From Pseudomonadota bacterium (GTDB lineage Bacteria; Pseudomonadota; Gammaproteobacteria; Xanthomonadales; Rhodanobacteraceae), in assembly GCA_021805685.1 (NCBI GenBank), contig JAJZET010000131.1, forward strand, positions 1-32,859: a DNA stretch of 32,859 bases. The letters run 5' to 3'. Each line of letters opens with the position of its first letter. Within the stretch, counting starts at the first letter, position 1. The position numbers and the translations under genes were made by a program. The notes under the pieces are model-generated. The model worked only from the letters and a program-made list of their open reading frames with translations. It did no database searches and had not been told where the DNA came from. Positions 16,137-26,881 of this stretch are shown here, piece by piece.

Positions 16137-17072
16137 ATGGCCGAAATGCGGCACATCCCGGTAATGCTGGACGAAGCGGTGGAGGGCCTTGCCGTGCAGG
16201 CAGGCGGGCGTTATCTCGATGGCACCTTTGGACGCGGCGGTCACGCCCGCGCCGTGCTGTCGCGCCTCGGCCCCGGCGGTCGCCTGCTGCTGATGGACCG
16301 CGACCCGCAAGCGATTGCCGAAGCACGTAGGGCGTTCGCCGACGAGCCGCGCGTGGCGATCCGCCATGCCAATTTCGGGAGTCTGGCCGAGTGGGACGAG
16401 ACCGTCGGCGGGCTGGACGGCGTGCTGCTCGATCTCGGCGTGTCCTCGCCACAGCTGGACGAGGCCGCGCGCGGCTTCAGCTTCATGGCCGACGCGCCGC
16501 TGGACATGCGCATGGATACCAGCCAGGGCGAAAGCGCGGCGGATTTCCTTGCGCAGGCCTCCGAGCGCGAAATCGCCGACGTGCTGTGGCAGTTCGGCGA
16601 GGAGCGCTTCAGCCGCAAGATCGCCCGCGCCATCGTCGAACGCCGCGCCGAAAGCCCGCTGACGCGCACCGGCGAACTCGCCGCGCTGATCGAGCGCGTG
16701 GTGGGCCGGCGCGAACCGGGCAAGCACCCGGCCACGCGCAGTTTCCAGGCGTTGCGCATCCGGGTGAACGGCGAACTGGACGCCGTGCGCCACGGGCTGG
16801 ATGCCGCGCTGTCGCGGCTGAAGCCGGGCGGCCGGCTCGCGGTCATCAGCTTCCACTCGCTGGAAGACCGTATCGTCAAGCAGTTCATCCGCGACCATAC
16901 CGGCCGTGTACAGGGCAGCCGGCGAGGGCCGCCGACTGCCGCGAAGCCCGCTGAGCTGGTTGCGGTGGGCAAGGCGCAATTTCCGTCCGATGCCGAGCTG
17001 GCGGCCAATCCGCGCGCTCGCTCGGCCGTGCTGCGCGTGGCCGAGAAGCTGCCGATGGCGGAGTGCGCATGA
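16137..17072 (+). CDS. rsmH: 16S rRNA (cytosine(1402)-N4)-methyltransferase
   Basis: Methylates N4 of C1402 of 16S rRNA, the same nucleotide whose ribose RsmI (at 14089) methylates, so both enzymes for m4Cm1402 are encoded within 3 kb. The 311-residue product has the SAM motif [10 protein letters not shown], the DRDPQAI acidic turn, [23 protein letters not shown] in overlapping pieces, and RVNGELDAV and [13 protein letters not shown] in the C-terminal half. A GGGAGGG lies seven bases before the ATG. The stop overlaps the ftsL ATG. Confidence 0.97.
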   Translation: MAEMRHIPVMLDEAVEGLAVQAGGRYLDGTFGRGGHARAVLSRLGPGGRLLLMDRDPQAIAEARRAFADEPRVAIRHANFGSLAEWDETVGGLDGVLLDLGVSSPQLDEAARGFSFMADAPLDMRMDTSQGESAADFLAQASEREIADVLWQFGEERFSRKIARAIVERRAESPLTRTGELAALIERVVGRREPGKHPATRSFQALRIRVNGELDAVRHGLDAALSRLKPGGRLAVISFHSLEDRIVKQFIRDHTGRVQGSRRGPPTAAKPAELVAVGKAQFPSDAELAANPRARSAVLRVAEKLPMAECA

Positions 17073-17341
17073 AGGCGATCCAGGCGCTCATCACGCTCGT
17101 CCTGCTGGCCGCCGTGATAGGCAGCGCGATCAGCCTGGTCTGGGCGCGCAACGAGAGCCGCACGCTGTTCGTGCAGTTGACCGCGCTGCAGAACCAGCGC
17201 GACGCCATGAACATTGAATACGGCCGCCTCGAGCTGGAGCAGGCCACCTTCGCCGAGCCGCGCCGCATCGACGAGGAGGCACGACAGCAACTGGGCATGG
17301 TCGATCCGCGCCCGCAAGACATCCGGTTGCTGCGCCAATGA
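17069..17341 (+). CDS. ftsL: Cell division protein FtsL
   Basis: Small bitopic divisome protein of 90 residues: a short N-terminal tail, one membrane span at about 5-25 ([20 protein letters not shown]), then a periplasmic coiled coil with the repeating pattern [19 protein letters not shown] and the family tail [13 protein letters not shown]. It binds FtsQ and FtsB and activates FtsW-FtsI. ATG 17069 overlaps the rsmH stop (ATGA) and is preferred to GTG 17063. It overlaps ftsI by four bases. Confidence 0.9.
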   Translation: MKAIQALITLVLLAAVIGSAISLVWARNESRTLFVQLTALQNQRDAMNIEYGRLELEQATFAEPRRIDEEARQQLGMVDPRPQDIRLLRQ

Positions 17342-19200
17342 CGACCTGGCGTGACCGCATCCGACCGCAACCGCAGCGCACCGTGTCGCCCGGCCGGCGC
17401 CGCGGCGCCGCACCGAGCGCGCGCAAGCGCATGGTGCTGGTGGTGGCCGTGCTCAGCCTGATTTCGTTGGGCCTGGTGGCGCGCGCGTTCGACCTGCAGG
17501 TGGTGCGCAAGCGGTTCTACCAGAAGCAGGGCGATGCGCGCTTCCTGCGCGAGGTGCCGATCCCCGTCTCGCGCGGCACGATCTTCGACCGCAATGGCCA
17601 ACCGCTGGCGGTTTCCACGCCGGTCACCTCGATCTGGGCCAATCCCGCCCAGTTGCTGGCGAACTCCGACCGCATTCCCGAGCTGGCGAAGGCGCTGGGC
17701 GGCGATCCGCAGCAGATCACGCAATACCTGGAGCAGCGCTCCGACCGCGAGTTCGTCTACCTGCGCCGGCAGATGCCGCCGGAGGCGGCGCAGGCCGTGC
17801 TCGACCTCGATATCCCGGGCGTCAACGGCCAGCGCGAATTCAAGCGCTTCTATCCCTCGGGCGATGTCACCGCGCTCGTGCTCGGCGTCACCAATATCGA
17901 TGACCACGGCCAGGAGGGGCTGGAGCTCGCCTACGACGATTGGCTGGCCGGCAAGCCGGGCCTGAAGCGGGTGATCCGCGACGGCAGGGGCCACATCGTG
18001 GAGGATCTCGAGCAGGTGCGCGCACCCAAGCCGGGGCAGAACCTCACGCTCAGCATCGACCGCGGCATCCAGTTCCTCGCCTACAGCGAACTGAAGAAGG
18101 CAGTCGACAAGTTCAATGCCACCTCCGGCTCGATGGTGGTGATCGACGTGCATACCGGCGAGATCCTGGCGATGGCCAGCCTGCCGAGCTACAACCCCAA
18201 TGCAGTGGACGGCAGCAAGCCGTCGCAGCGACGCAACCGCGCGGTCACCGACGTGGTCGAGCCGGGTTCCACCATGAAGGCGTTCACCTTGGCGGCGGCG
18301 CTGTCCAGCGGTGCGTACACGCCGACCAGTCCGATCATCGACACCGGCAACGGCCACTGGTTCTTCCACGGCCACGACATCCGCGACGACGATCCGAACG
18401 GCCTGCTCACGCCGACCGGCGTGCTCACCCGCTCCAGCAACGTGGGTGCGGCGAAGATCGCCATGACGCTCGACACCACGCTGATGTACGACACCTACCG
18501 CGCGTTCGGTTTCGGCAACACCACCGGCAGCGGATTCCCCGGCGAGTCGTCGGGACTGCTGAAGATCAGCCGCGACTGGCGCCCGCTGGAAAAAGCCATC
18601 ATGGCCTACGGTTACGGCGTCAACGTCACGCCGCTGCAGCTGGCCAACGCCTACGCCACCATCGCCGACAACGGCGTGATGCACACGCCCACTTTCATCA
18701 AGGGCGACGACAGCCCGGGCAAGCAGATCATCTCGCCCACCGTCGCGCATGAACTGGTCAGCATGCTGGAAACCGTGACCGGTCCCAACAGCACCGGCGC
18801 CAATGCGCGCATCGCCAACTACAGCGTAGCGGGCAAGACCGGCACCTCGCACCAGGCGATCGCCGGCGGTTACGCCAAAAACACCTACAACTCGCTGTTC
18901 GCCGGCATCGTCCCTGCCAGCAATCCGCAGCTGGCGGCAGTGGTGGTGATCAACGGCACCACCAAGAACGGCTATTTCGGTGGCACCGTGTCCGCCCCGG
19001 TATTTTCCGCGGTGATGGGCGGCGCGCTGCGCCTGCTCGACATCCCGCCGGACAACATCGGTCGCTGGTACGTGGGCGGCCCGATCCAGGGCAACGGCGG
19101 CCTGGTCGGCAGCCAGGCGCAGCCGCCTGCCGCACCCAATGACGTGCCGGTGCACGAGGCGCCGGTGGACGAAGTCCCGGCCGATGGAGGCACGCCATGA
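17338..19200 (+). CDS. ftsI: Septal peptidoglycan transpeptidase FtsI (PBP3)
   Basis: Class B penicillin-binding protein that cross-links septal peptidoglycan with FtsW. The 620 residues comprise a basic cytoplasmic tail, a membrane span (about 31-49), the dimerisation/pedestal domain (RGTIFDRNGQPLAVST at 79-94) and the transpeptidase domain. The active-site triads are Ser311-Thr-Met-Lys314 (nucleophile Ser311), Ser366-Ser-Asn368 and Lys500-Thr-Gly-Thr503. A C-terminal Pro/Ala/Val/Asp-rich tail of about 30 residues is longer than in E. coli and looks unstructured. It overlaps ftsL and murE by four bases each. Confidence 0.97.
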   Translation: MTTWRDRIRPQPQRTVSPGRRRGAAPSARKRMVLVVAVLSLISLGLVARAFDLQVVRKRFYQKQGDARFLREVPIPVSRGTIFDRNGQPLAVSTPVTSIWANPAQLLANSDRIPELAKALGGDPQQITQYLEQRSDREFVYLRRQMPPEAAQAVLDLDIPGVNGQREFKRFYPSGDVTALVLGVTNIDDHGQEGLELAYDDWLAGKPGLKRVIRDGRGHIVEDLEQVRAPKPGQNLTLSIDRGIQFLAYSELKKAVDKFNATSGSMVVIDVHTGEILAMASLPSYNPNAVDGSKPSQRRNRAVTDVVEPGSTMKAFTLAAALSSGAYTPTSPIIDTGNGHWFFHGHDIRDDDPNGLLTPTGVLTRSSNVGAAKIAMTLDTTLMYDTYRAFGFGNTTGSGFPGESSGLLKISRDWRPLEKAIMAYGYGVNVTPLQLANAYATIADNGVMHTPTFIKGDDSPGKQIISPTVAHELVSMLETVTGPNSTGANARIANYSVAGKTGTSHQAIAGGYAKNTYNSLFAGIVPASNPQLAAVVVINGTTKNGYFGGTVSAPVFSAVMGGALRLLDIPPDNIGRWYVGGPIQGNGGLVGSQAQPPAAPNDVPVHEAPVDEVPADGGTP

Positions 19201-20675
19201 ACAACGGCCGCCTCGACCAACTGCTGCTGGGCATCGCCGACGTGGCGCCGGCCGCCGCGCGGATCGTGGTGTCCGGCCTGGCGCTGGATTCGCGCAAGGT
19301 TCGCCGCGGCGACGCTTTCTTCGCCCTGTGCGGCATGCAGGGCCATGGCATCCAGTTTGCCGCCAACGCGGTGCAGCGCGGTGCAGCCGTGGTGCTGGCC
19401 GAGGCGCCGGTGGTCGAGGTCGCGCCGCTGGAGGTGCCGGTACTGTGGATCGACGGCCTGCAGGCAAAGGTTGGTGAAATCGCCGCGCGCTTCCACGGCC
19501 GTCCGTCCGAAGAGCTGCGCGTGGTCGGCGTCACCGGCACCAACGGCAAGACATCCACCGTGCAACTACTGGCGCAGGCGCTCGAGTTCCTCGGTCACCG
19601 TGCCGCGAGCATCGGCACCCTGGGCGCCGGCCTGCATGGCCGCCTGCGCGATGGCGAACGCACCACCCCGGACGCGATCAGCGTGCACGGCCTGCTGGCG
19701 GAGTTCCGTGACGCCGGCGCCACGCACGTGGCGATGGAAGTGTCCTCGCACGCGCTGGAGCAGGGACGCGTCGGCGCAGTGGAGTTCGAAGTCGCTGCGT
19801 TCACCAACCTGACCCGCGACCACCTGGACTATCACGGCAGCATGGAAGCCTACGGCGCGGCCAAGGCCAAGTTGTTTGCCTGGCCCGGCCTGCGCGCCGC
19901 GGTCGTCAACGGCGACGACGCGTTCGGCGCGCAATTGCTGGCCCAGCTGCCGCCGGGCGTGCGCGCGTTGCGCGTGAGCGCCAAGGGCGATGCCGTTGCG
20001 GACTTGGCAGCAACCCACGTGGTCAGCTCCGCCGAAGGCCTGGCCTTCGTGCTGCGTACGCCCTGGGGCACGCACACCCTGCGCAGCCGCCTGCTGGGCC
20101 TGTTCAACGTGGCCAACCTGCTGACCGTCGCTGCTTGCCTTGGCGCGCTGGACGAGCCGTTCGACCGCGTCGTGGCGGCGCTGGAAAGCCTGCAACCGGT
20201 CAACGGTCGCATGAGCCGGCTGGGCGGGCGCGACGGCCTGCCGCTGGTGGTGGTGGACTACGCGCACACGCCGGATGCGCTGGAGCAGGTGTTGAAGGCG
20301 GTGCGCGCGCACTGCCGCGGGCGGCTGATCTGCGTGTTCGGCTGCGGTGGCGAACGCGACGCGGGCAAGCGCCCACTGATGGGGGCGATCGCGGCGCGGC
20401 TGGCCGACGTGGCGATCGTCACCGACGACAACCCGCGCGGCGAGAACGGCGACGCCATCGTGGCGCAGATCGTGGCAGGCATGGGTGCGGCGCGCGAGTA
20501 CGCCGTGCAGCGCGATCGTGCCGCCGCGATCGGGCAGGCGCTGGAGCTGGCCGCGGCCAACGACGTGGTGGTGATCGCCGGCAAGGGCCACGAAACCTAC
20601 CAGGAGGGCGCGGCGGGCAAGCGCCCGTTCGACGACATGCTGGTCGCGCGCGCGGCCCTGGAGCGACGCGCATGA
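19197..20675 (+). CDS. murE: UDP-MurNAc-tripeptide synthetase MurE (meso-DAP adding)
   Basis: Cytoplasmic ligase adding the third residue to the peptidoglycan stem. The 492 residues hold the ATP loop GTNGKTST (114-121), TTPD (157-160), the probable carbamylated Lys223 in AAKAKLF, and Asp411-Asn-Pro-Arg414, the DNPR motif that selects meso-diaminopimelate over lysine. The wall should therefore be the DAP type expected for a Gram-negative. Start and stop overlap ftsI and murF by four bases each. Confidence 0.97.
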   Translation: MNNGRLDQLLLGIADVAPAAARIVVSGLALDSRKVRRGDAFFALCGMQGHGIQFAANAVQRGAAVVLAEAPVVEVAPLEVPVLWIDGLQAKVGEIAARFHGRPSEELRVVGVTGTNGKTSTVQLLAQALEFLGHRAASIGTLGAGLHGRLRDGERTTPDAISVHGLLAEFRDAGATHVAMEVSSHALEQGRVGAVEFEVAAFTNLTRDHLDYHGSMEAYGAAKAKLFAWPGLRAAVVNGDDAFGAQLLAQLPPGVRALRVSAKGDAVADLAATHVVSSAEGLAFVLRTPWGTHTLRSRLLGLFNVANLLTVAACLGALDEPFDRVVAALESLQPVNGRMSRLGGRDGLPLVVVDYAHTPDALEQVLKAVRAHCRGRLICVFGCGGERDAGKRPLMGAIAARLADVAIVTDDNPRGENGDAIVAQIVAGMGAAREYAVQRDRAAAIGQALELAAANDVVVIAGKGHETYQEGAAGKRPFDDMLVARAALERRA

Positions 20676-22039
20676 TGCGACTCGGCGCTATCGCGATGTG
20701 GACGCACGGCCGCCTGCTTGGTGACGACGCTGCGGTGGTCGGCGTGGCCATCGACACCCGCAAGCTCAGGCCCGGCGACCTGTTCGCCGCGTTCAAGGGC
20801 GAACGCGTTGACGGTCACGACTACCTCGCGCAGGCGCAGGCCGCGGGTGCCGCCGGTGCGCTGGTCTCGCGCAAGGTCGACAGCCCGCTGCCGCAGGTGC
20901 TGGTGGACGACGTGGAGGCGGCGCTGGGCGACCTCGCCAGCGCGGTCCGCGCGCAGCGCCATGCGCGGGTGATCGGCATCACCGGCTCCAACGGCAAGAC
21001 CACGGTGAAGACGCTGACCGCCTCGATCCTGTCGTTGCACGGCCGCACCCACGTCAACACCGGCAGCTTCAACAACGAAATCGGTCTGCCGCTGACCCTG
21101 CTGTCGATGCCCGAGGACGCCGAATACGCCGTGCTGGAAATGGGTGCCGGCAAGCCGGGCGACATCGCCTATCTGGCCGCCATCGCACGGCCCGATATCG
21201 GCCTCGTCAACCTCATCGCGCCCGCGCATCTTGAGCGCATGGGCAGCGTGGAAGGCGTGGCCGAGACCAAGGGTGCGCTGTACCAGGCGCTGCCCGCGGA
21301 CGGCGTGGCGATCATCAATGCGGACGACGCGTTCGCCGGGTTCTTCGCCGGCCTGGCCGGCGCGCGCCACGTGCTGCGCTTCGGGCTGGACCGCCCGGCC
21401 GACGTGGGTGCGGAGAACGTGGAGCCGCGCGCCGACGGCTCGCGCTTCACGCTCGTCACGCCGCACGGCAGGGCGGAGGTGAACCTCGCGCTGCCCGGAC
21501 GCCACAACGTCGCCAACGCGCTGGCCGCAGCATCCATTGCGCTGGCGCTGGACGTGCCGGTCGCCACCATCGTGTCCGGGTTGGAGCAGGCGCAAGCCGT
21601 CACCGGCCGCTTGCGCCGCATCGCCCTGCGTGGCGGCGCCACGTTGATCGACGACAGCTACAACGCCAATCCCAGCTCGATGGCCGCGGCCATCGACACG
21701 CTGGCGTTGGCCAGCGGCGAACGCTGGCTGGTGCTGGGCGACATGGCCGAGCTGGGCGCCGATGCGCGCGCATTGCATGCCGGCGTAGGCGCGAAGGCGC
21801 GCGAGCGCGGCATCGAACGCCTGTTCGCCGTCGGTCCGCTGGGTGCGGCGGCGGTCGAGGCCTTCGGCGCCGGCGGCCAGCACTTCGCGGACAAGACGGC
21901 GCTGATCGCCGCACTGAAGGCGGATCTGCGCGACGACGTGACCTGTCTGGTCAAGGGTTCGCATTCCTCGGGGATGGAGCAAGTGGTGAAGGCGCTGGAA
22001 AACGCCACCCAACAGGAGGGCGCATCCGATGCTGCTTGA
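20672..22039 (+). CDS. murF: UDP-MurNAc-tripeptide:D-Ala-D-Ala ligase MurF
   Basis: Adds the D-Ala-D-Ala dipeptide made by Ddl to UDP-MurNAc-tripeptide. The 455-residue product has GSNGKTT at 105-111, the [11 protein letters not shown] segment, [18 protein letters not shown] before the third domain, and the [11 protein letters not shown] strand typical of MurF. Two consecutive ATGs (20672 and 20675) are available; the first overlaps the murE stop (ATGA) and is preferred. The 3' end overlaps mraY by 11 bases, the longest overlap in the cluster. Confidence 0.97.
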   Translation: MMRLGAIAMWTHGRLLGDDAAVVGVAIDTRKLRPGDLFAAFKGERVDGHDYLAQAQAAGAAGALVSRKVDSPLPQVLVDDVEAALGDLASAVRAQRHARVIGITGSNGKTTVKTLTASILSLHGRTHVNTGSFNNEIGLPLTLLSMPEDAEYAVLEMGAGKPGDIAYLAAIARPDIGLVNLIAPAHLERMGSVEGVAETKGALYQALPADGVAIINADDAFAGFFAGLAGARHVLRFGLDRPADVGAENVEPRADGSRFTLVTPHGRAEVNLALPGRHNVANALAAASIALALDVPVATIVSGLEQAQAVTGRLRRIALRGGATLIDDSYNANPSSMAAAIDTLALASGERWLVLGDMAELGADARALHAGVGAKARERGIERLFAVGPLGAAAVEAFGAGGQHFADKTALIAALKADLRDDVTCLVKGSHSSGMEQVVKALENATQQEGASDAA

Positions 22040-23129
22040 ACTTGCGGACTGGATGGCGCGGCACTTCACCACGCTGCACCTGTTCCAGTACATCACCTTC
22101 CGCACCATCATGGCCGCGCTCACCGCGCTGGCGCTCTCGCTGCTGTGCGGCCCCTGGCTGATCAACCGGCTGGCTGCGCTCAAGGCGGGTCAGGTGGTGC
22201 GCAGCGATGGTCCGCAGTCGCATCTATCCAAGGCCGGCACGCCTACCATGGGCGGCGTGATGATCCTGCTCGCGGTGACCGTGGCCACGCTGCTGTGGGC
22301 CGACCTGCACAACCGTTACGTATGGGTCGTGCTGGCAGTGATGCTGAGCTTCGGCCTGATCGGCTTCTACGACGATTACCGCAAGCTGGTGCTCAAGGAC
22401 AGCCGCGGCCTCGCCTCGCGCTGGAAGTATTTCTGGCAGTCGGTGTTCGGTCTGGGCGCGGCGCTGTTCCTGTATTTCACCGCCCCGCACGCCGTGGGCA
22501 ACGCGCCGGTGGCGGAGACGGCGCTGTTCGTGCCGCTGTTCAAGCACGTGGCGATCCCGCTGGGCGCGTTCTTCGTGGTGGTGGCGTATTTCATCGTGGT
22601 GGGTTTCTCCAACGCGGTGAACCTCACCGATGGCCTCGATGGCCTCGCCATCATGCCGACGGTGCTGGTAGCCGGCGCGCTGGGCACGTTCGCCTACCTG
22701 GCTGGCAACAAGGTGTTCTCCGAATACCTCGGCATTCCGTCGATCCCGGGTGCGGGCGAGCTGGCGATCTATTGCGGTGCGCTGGCCGGCGCCGGCCTGG
22801 GGTTCCTGTGGTTCAACACCTATCCGGCGCAGGTGTTCATGGGCGACGTGGGCGCATTGGCGATCGGTGCCGCCTTGGGCTGCATCGCGGTGATCGTGCG
22901 GCAGGAGATCGTGCTGCTGGTGATGGGCGGCGTGTTCGTGCTGGAAACCGCCTCGGTGATGATCCAGGTGGCCAGCTTCAAGCTCACCGGCAAGCGCGTG
23001 TTCCGCATGGCGCCGATCCACCACCACTTCGAGCTCAAGGGCTGGCCCGAACCGCGGGTGATCGTGCGCTTCTGGATCATCAGCGTCGTGCTGGTGCTGA
23101 TCGGCCTCGCTACGTTGAAGGTGCGCTGA
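22029..23129 (+). CDS. mraY: Phospho-MurNAc-pentapeptide transferase MraY
   Basis: Polytopic inner-membrane enzyme that transfers phospho-MurNAc-pentapeptide to undecaprenyl phosphate, forming lipid I. The 366-residue product has about ten spans and the signature residues: Asp115-Asp116 in [18 protein letters not shown] at 198-208, [14 protein letters not shown], and HHHFE at 331-335. Its stop is followed after one base by ftsW; in most gammaproteobacterial dcw clusters murD lies in this slot, and it is absent here. Confidence 0.97.
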   Translation: MLLELADWMARHFTTLHLFQYITFRTIMAALTALALSLLCGPWLINRLAALKAGQVVRSDGPQSHLSKAGTPTMGGVMILLAVTVATLLWADLHNRYVWVVLAVMLSFGLIGFYDDYRKLVLKDSRGLASRWKYFWQSVFGLGAALFLYFTAPHAVGNAPVAETALFVPLFKHVAIPLGAFFVVVAYFIVVGFSNAVNLTDGLDGLAIMPTVLVAGALGTFAYLAGNKVFSEYLGIPSIPGAGELAIYCGALAGAGLGFLWFNTYPAQVFMGDVGALAIGAALGCIAVIVRQEIVLLVMGGVFVLETASVMIQVASFKLTGKRVFRMAPIHHHFELKGWPEPRVIVRFWIISVVLVLIGLATLKVR

Positions 23130-23130
23130 G

Positions 23131-24366
23131 ATGTTCGGCTTCGGCACATCGCAGGCGGTCAAGCGACAGGGCCCGCGCGGCAGCTTCGACCGGTGGCTGC
23201 TGCTCGGGCTGGTCGGGCTGGCCAGCGTGGGACTGGTGATGGTGACGTCCAGCTCCATCGCGGTGGCCGACAGCAGCCATCTCGGCTCCTTTTACTACCT
23301 CAAGAGGGACGTGCTGTTCCTCTCGCTGGGCGCCATCGCGGCCGGCGTAGCGATGCGGCTGGAGCTCAAGCTGCTGGAGAAGTACGCCTTTCCGCTGCTC
23401 GGCATGGGGTTCGTGCTGCTGCTGGCGGTCTTCGTGCCGCATCTCGGCATGCGCATCAACGGCGCGCGGCGCTGGCTGAACCTGGTGATTACCAGCTTCC
23501 AGCCGGTGGAGGCGGTGAAGCTGATCGTGGTGGTGTACCTGGCGAGCTACCTGGTTCGCCGCCGCGACAGCATCGAGACGGAATTCCTCGGCCTGTTCAA
23601 GCCGATCATGGTGGCCGGTGCCGTGGTGGTGCTGCTGTTGCTGCAGCCGGACTTCGGCTCGTCCGCGCTGGTGATTTCGGTGACCATCGCAATGGTGTGG
23701 CTGGGCGGCGCGCGGCCGATCTACCTGTGTGGCATGGGCATGCCGCTGATGCCGCTGCTGTATATCGCGGCCACCGGCGAAAGCTATCGCGTGAAGCGGC
23801 TAACCTCCTTCATGAATCCGTGGGAACACCCGTTCACCGACGGCTTCCAGCTCACCCAGTCGCTGATGGCGATCGGCCGTGGCGAGTGGACGGGCGTGGG
23901 CCTGGGTTCCAGCGTGCTGAAGCTGTCCTACCTGCCCGAGGCGCACACCGACTTCATCTTCGCGGTGATCGGCGAAGAGCTTGGACTGGTCGGCATCGTG
24001 CTGGTGATGAGCCTGTTCGCCCTGGTGGTGGCCCGCGGCCTGGCGATGGGCCTGAAGGGCGTCGAGGTGGGCCAGCGCTTCGCCGGCTATGTCGCGTTCG
24101 GCATCTCGCTGATGCTGGCGATGCAGGCCATCGTGTCGGTCGGCGTGAACCTCGGCGCGCTGCCCACCAAGGGCCTCACCCTGCCGTTGATCAGCTACGG
24201 CGGCTCGTCGATGGTGCTGACCTGCGCCATGGCCGGGGTGCTGTTGCGTGCCACCTACGAGATCAACCGCGCGCTGGACGCGCGGCAGATGGCCAAACGC
24301 ATGCCCGAAGCGGTGGTCGCTCCCGACGCGAACGGCGCGGCACGCCCGCGCGAGGCGGCGGCATGA
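23131..24366 (+). CDS. ftsW: Septal peptidoglycan polymerase FtsW (SEDS)
   Basis: SEDS glycosyltransferase that polymerises lipid II at the septum in complex with FtsI. The 411-residue product has about ten membrane spans (first at 22-40), NGARRWLNL at 110-118, the KLIVVVYLASYL helix, and the catalytic-aspartate region PEAHTDFIFAVIGEELGL with Asp274. The C-terminal SYGGSSMVLTCAMAGVLL is the family end helix, followed by a cytoplasmic tail of about 45 residues. It overlaps murG by four bases. Confidence 0.96.
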   Translation: MFGFGTSQAVKRQGPRGSFDRWLLLGLVGLASVGLVMVTSSSIAVADSSHLGSFYYLKRDVLFLSLGAIAAGVAMRLELKLLEKYAFPLLGMGFVLLLAVFVPHLGMRINGARRWLNLVITSFQPVEAVKLIVVVYLASYLVRRRDSIETEFLGLFKPIMVAGAVVVLLLLQPDFGSSALVISVTIAMVWLGGARPIYLCGMGMPLMPLLYIAATGESYRVKRLTSFMNPWEHPFTDGFQLTQSLMAIGRGEWTGVGLGSSVLKLSYLPEAHTDFIFAVIGEELGLVGIVLVMSLFALVVARGLAMGLKGVEVGQRFAGYVAFGISLMLAMQAIVSVGVNLGALPTKGLTLPLISYGGSSMVLTCAMAGVLLRATYEINRALDARQMAKRMPEAVVAPDANGAARPREAAA

Positions 24367-25439
24367 GCATCGATACCCGTCCCGTGCTGATCATGGCCGG
24401 AGGCACCGGCGGCCACATCTTCCCCGGCCTCGCCGTGGCCGAGACGCTGCGCGCGCAAGGCGTGCCGGTGGCCTGGCTGGGCGCGGTGGGCGGCATGGAG
24501 GCGAAGGTGGTGCCGGCGCACGGCATCGAGCTGCACTCCATCCGCGTGGGAGGCCTGCGCGGCAAGGGCTGGAAGACGCGCCTCGCGGCACCGCTGATGC
24601 TATTGCGCGCGTTGCTGGCTTCGCTTGCCGTGCTGCGCCGGCTCAATCCGCGCAGCGTGCTGTCGATGGGCGGCTACGTGGCCGGTCCCGGCGGCCTGGC
24701 CGCCCGCCTGCTGCATCGGCCGCTGCTGGTGCACGAACAGAACCGCGTGGCCGGCTTCACCAACCGCAAGCTCGCCGTGCACGCGCAGCGCGTGCTGGCT
24801 GGTTTCGCGGATGCCCTGCCGAATGCCGAATGGGTGGGCAACCCGGTGCGTGCCGCCATTGCCGCGCTGGCACCGCCGGCCCAACGATTCGCCGGGCACG
24901 CGGCGCGTGCGCGCCTGCTGGTGCTGGGCGGCAGCCTCGGCGCGCGCGCACTCAACCTCGCACTGCCGCAGGCGCTGGCGCTGCTGCCAGTGGAGCGGCG
25001 CCCAGAGGTGCTGCACCAGTGCGGCAACCGAGGCCTCGACGAGGCACGCGAGGCCTATGCCAAAGCCGGTGTCGAGGCGCAGGTGGTGCCGTTCATCGAA
25101 GACATGGCGGGCACCTACGGCTGGGCCGACCTCGCAGTCTGCCGCGCCGGCGCACTGACCCTGGCCGAACTCACCGCGGCAGGGCTTGGAGCGGTGCTGG
25201 TGCCGTTCCCGCACGCCGTGGACGACCACCAGACCCGCAACGCCGAGGCGCTGGTCGCCGCCGGCGCCGCCGAACTCATTCAGGAACGCGATTTGAACGT
25301 GCAACAACTGGCGCAGCGCCTCGATGCGCTGCTGGCCGACCGCGCGCATCTGCTCGCCATGGCGGAAGCCGCGCGCGCGCTGGCCAAGCCCGATGCGGCG
25401 GTCGTGATCGCCCGCGCCTGCCTGGAGGTAGCGGCATGA
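24363..25439 (+). CDS. murG: Lipid II synthase MurG
   Basis: Peripheral inner-membrane GT-B glycosyltransferase adding GlcNAc to lipid I to make lipid II. The 358-residue product has the first glycine-rich loop [12 protein letters not shown] at 11-22, [11 protein letters not shown], the [12 protein letters not shown] segment, the second loop [12 protein letters not shown], and the UDP-GlcNAc site [19 protein letters not shown] with [14 protein letters not shown]. It starts inside the ftsW stop and ends inside the murC start, four bases each. Confidence 0.97.
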   Translation: MSIDTRPVLIMAGGTGGHIFPGLAVAETLRAQGVPVAWLGAVGGMEAKVVPAHGIELHSIRVGGLRGKGWKTRLAAPLMLLRALLASLAVLRRLNPRSVLSMGGYVAGPGGLAARLLHRPLLVHEQNRVAGFTNRKLAVHAQRVLAGFADALPNAEWVGNPVRAAIAALAPPAQRFAGHAARARLLVLGGSLGARALNLALPQALALLPVERRPEVLHQCGNRGLDEAREAYAKAGVEAQVVPFIEDMAGTYGWADLAVCRAGALTLAELTAAGLGAVLVPFPHAVDDHQTRNAEALVAAGAAELIQERDLNVQQLAQRLDALLADRAHLLAMAEAARALAKPDAAVVIARACLEVAA

Positions 25440-26881
25440 CGCCCCGCCGGCTGCTCGCCCACGAAGACCTGATGACCACGTTCCGCCGCGTGCATTTCAT
25501 CGGCATCGGTGGCGTGGGCATGAGCGGCATCGCGGAAGTGCTGCACAACCTCGGCTACGCGGTGTCCGGCTCGGACAAGTCGAACTCGCCCACCGCGCAG
25601 CGCCTCGCACGACTGGGCCTGGTGGTGCACGTGGGCCACGATGCCGCGAACGTGGGCGATGCCGACGTGGTGGTGACCTCCAGTGCGATCCAGCCGGACA
25701 ACCCCGAACTGGTGGCCGCCCGTGCCGCGCGCATCCCGGTGATCCCGCGCGCCGAGATGCTGGGCGAGCTGATGCGCTTCCGCCGCGGCATCGCCATTGC
25801 CGGCACGCACGGCAAGACCACCACCACCAGCCTGGTCGCCAGCGTGCTGGCCGAGGCGAACTACGACCCCACCTTCGTGATCGGCGGCCAGCTCAACGCG
25901 GCCGGCGCCAACGCCAGGCTGGGCACCGGGCAGTACCTGGTGGCGGAGGCCGACGAATCGGATGGCTCGTTCCTGCTGCTGTCGCCAGTGATCGCCGCGG
26001 TCACCAACATCGACGCCGACCACCTGGAGAATTACCACGGCGATTTCGCCGAGGTGAAGAAGGCCTTCGGCGACTTCCTGCATCGCCTGCCGTTCTATGG
26101 CCTGGCGGTGTTGTGCGTGGACGACGCCGAAGTGGCCCGGCTGGCGAAGACCACCACGCGCCGCGTGATGACCTACGGCATCGCCAGCGCCGATGCCGAC
26201 GTGCGCGCCTCCAATGTGCGCCAGCAAGGCTTCCAGATGCATTTCGACCTGCATCTGCCGGGCAACGCCGACGCGGTGGCGGTGACGCTGAACCTGCCGG
26301 GCCGGCACAACGTGCTGAACGCGCTGGCGGCCGCCAGCATCGGCTGGCAGCTCGGCGTGGGGGCAGAGGCGATTGCCCACGCGCTGGCGAACTTCCAGGG
26401 CGTCGGCCGGCGTTTCCATCGCCGCGGCGAGCTAGCCCTCGACCAGGGCGCCGTGCTGCTGGTGGACGACTACGGCCATCACCCCAGCGAACTGGCCGCG
26501 GTATTCGCGGCGGCGCGTGGTGGTTGGCCGGAACGGCGCCTGGTGGTCGGATTCCAGCCGCACCGCTACAGCCGCACGCGCGACCTGCTGGACGACTTCG
26601 CCAACGTGCTGGCCGAGGCCGACGTGCTGGTGCTGACCGAGGTCTATCCCGCCGGCGAAGCGCACATCGCCGGTGCCGACGGCCGCGCGTTGGCGCGTGC
26701 GGTGCGCGCGCGCGGCAAGGTCGATCCGGTGCTGATCGAACACCCGCGCGAACTCAAGGACACCCTGCCGGCGCTGCTGCGCGACGGCGACCTGCTGCTG
26801 CTGCTCGGCGCCGGCGACATCGGCGCGGCGGCCGTGGAACTGGCGCAGCTGGGCCAACTCAAGACCAAGGGCGCCGCGTGA
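25436..26881 (+). CDS. murC: UDP-MurNAc:L-alanine ligase MurC
   Basis: First cytoplasmic Mur ligase, adding L-Ala to UDP-MurNAc. The 481-residue product has the UDP-binding [16 protein letters not shown] near the N-terminus, the ATP loop GTHGKTTTT at 123-131, [10 protein letters not shown], and HNVLNALAA and DDYGHHPSE further on. ATG 25436 overlaps the murG stop; an internal ATG at 25472 would drop 12 residues, but family relatives also carry such an N-terminal tail. No murB follows, and none is visible elsewhere in the window. Confidence 0.97.
   Translation: MTPRRLLAHEDLMTTFRRVHFIGIGGVGMSGIAEVLHNLGYAVSGSDKSNSPTAQRLARLGLVVHVGHDAANVGDADVVVTSSAIQPDNPELVAARAARIPVIPRAEMLGELMRFRRGIAIAGTHGKTTTTSLVASVLAEANYDPTFVIGGQLNAAGANARLGTGQYLVAEADESDGSFLLLSPVIAAVTNIDADHLENYHGDFAEVKKAFGDFLHRLPFYGLAVLCVDDAEVARLAKTTTRRVMTYGIASADADVRASNVRQQGFQMHFDLHLPGNADAVAVTLNLPGRHNVLNALAAASIGWQLGVGAEAIAHALANFQGVGRRFHRRGELALDQGAVLLVDDYGHHPSELAAVFAAARGGWPERRLVVGFQPHRYSRTRDLLDDFANVLAEADVLVLTEVYPAGEAHIAGADGRALARAVRARGKVDPVLIEHPRELKDTLPALLRDGDLLLLLGAGDIGAAAVELAQLGQLKTKGAA

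Noticed and set aside
16885-19467. An 860-codon open frame on the minus strand opposite ftsI
   Set aside because: It is the reverse frame of ftsI and parts of rsmH, ftsL and murE, which are unmistakable. Its translation is rich in Arg, His and Gly with no recognisable domain.
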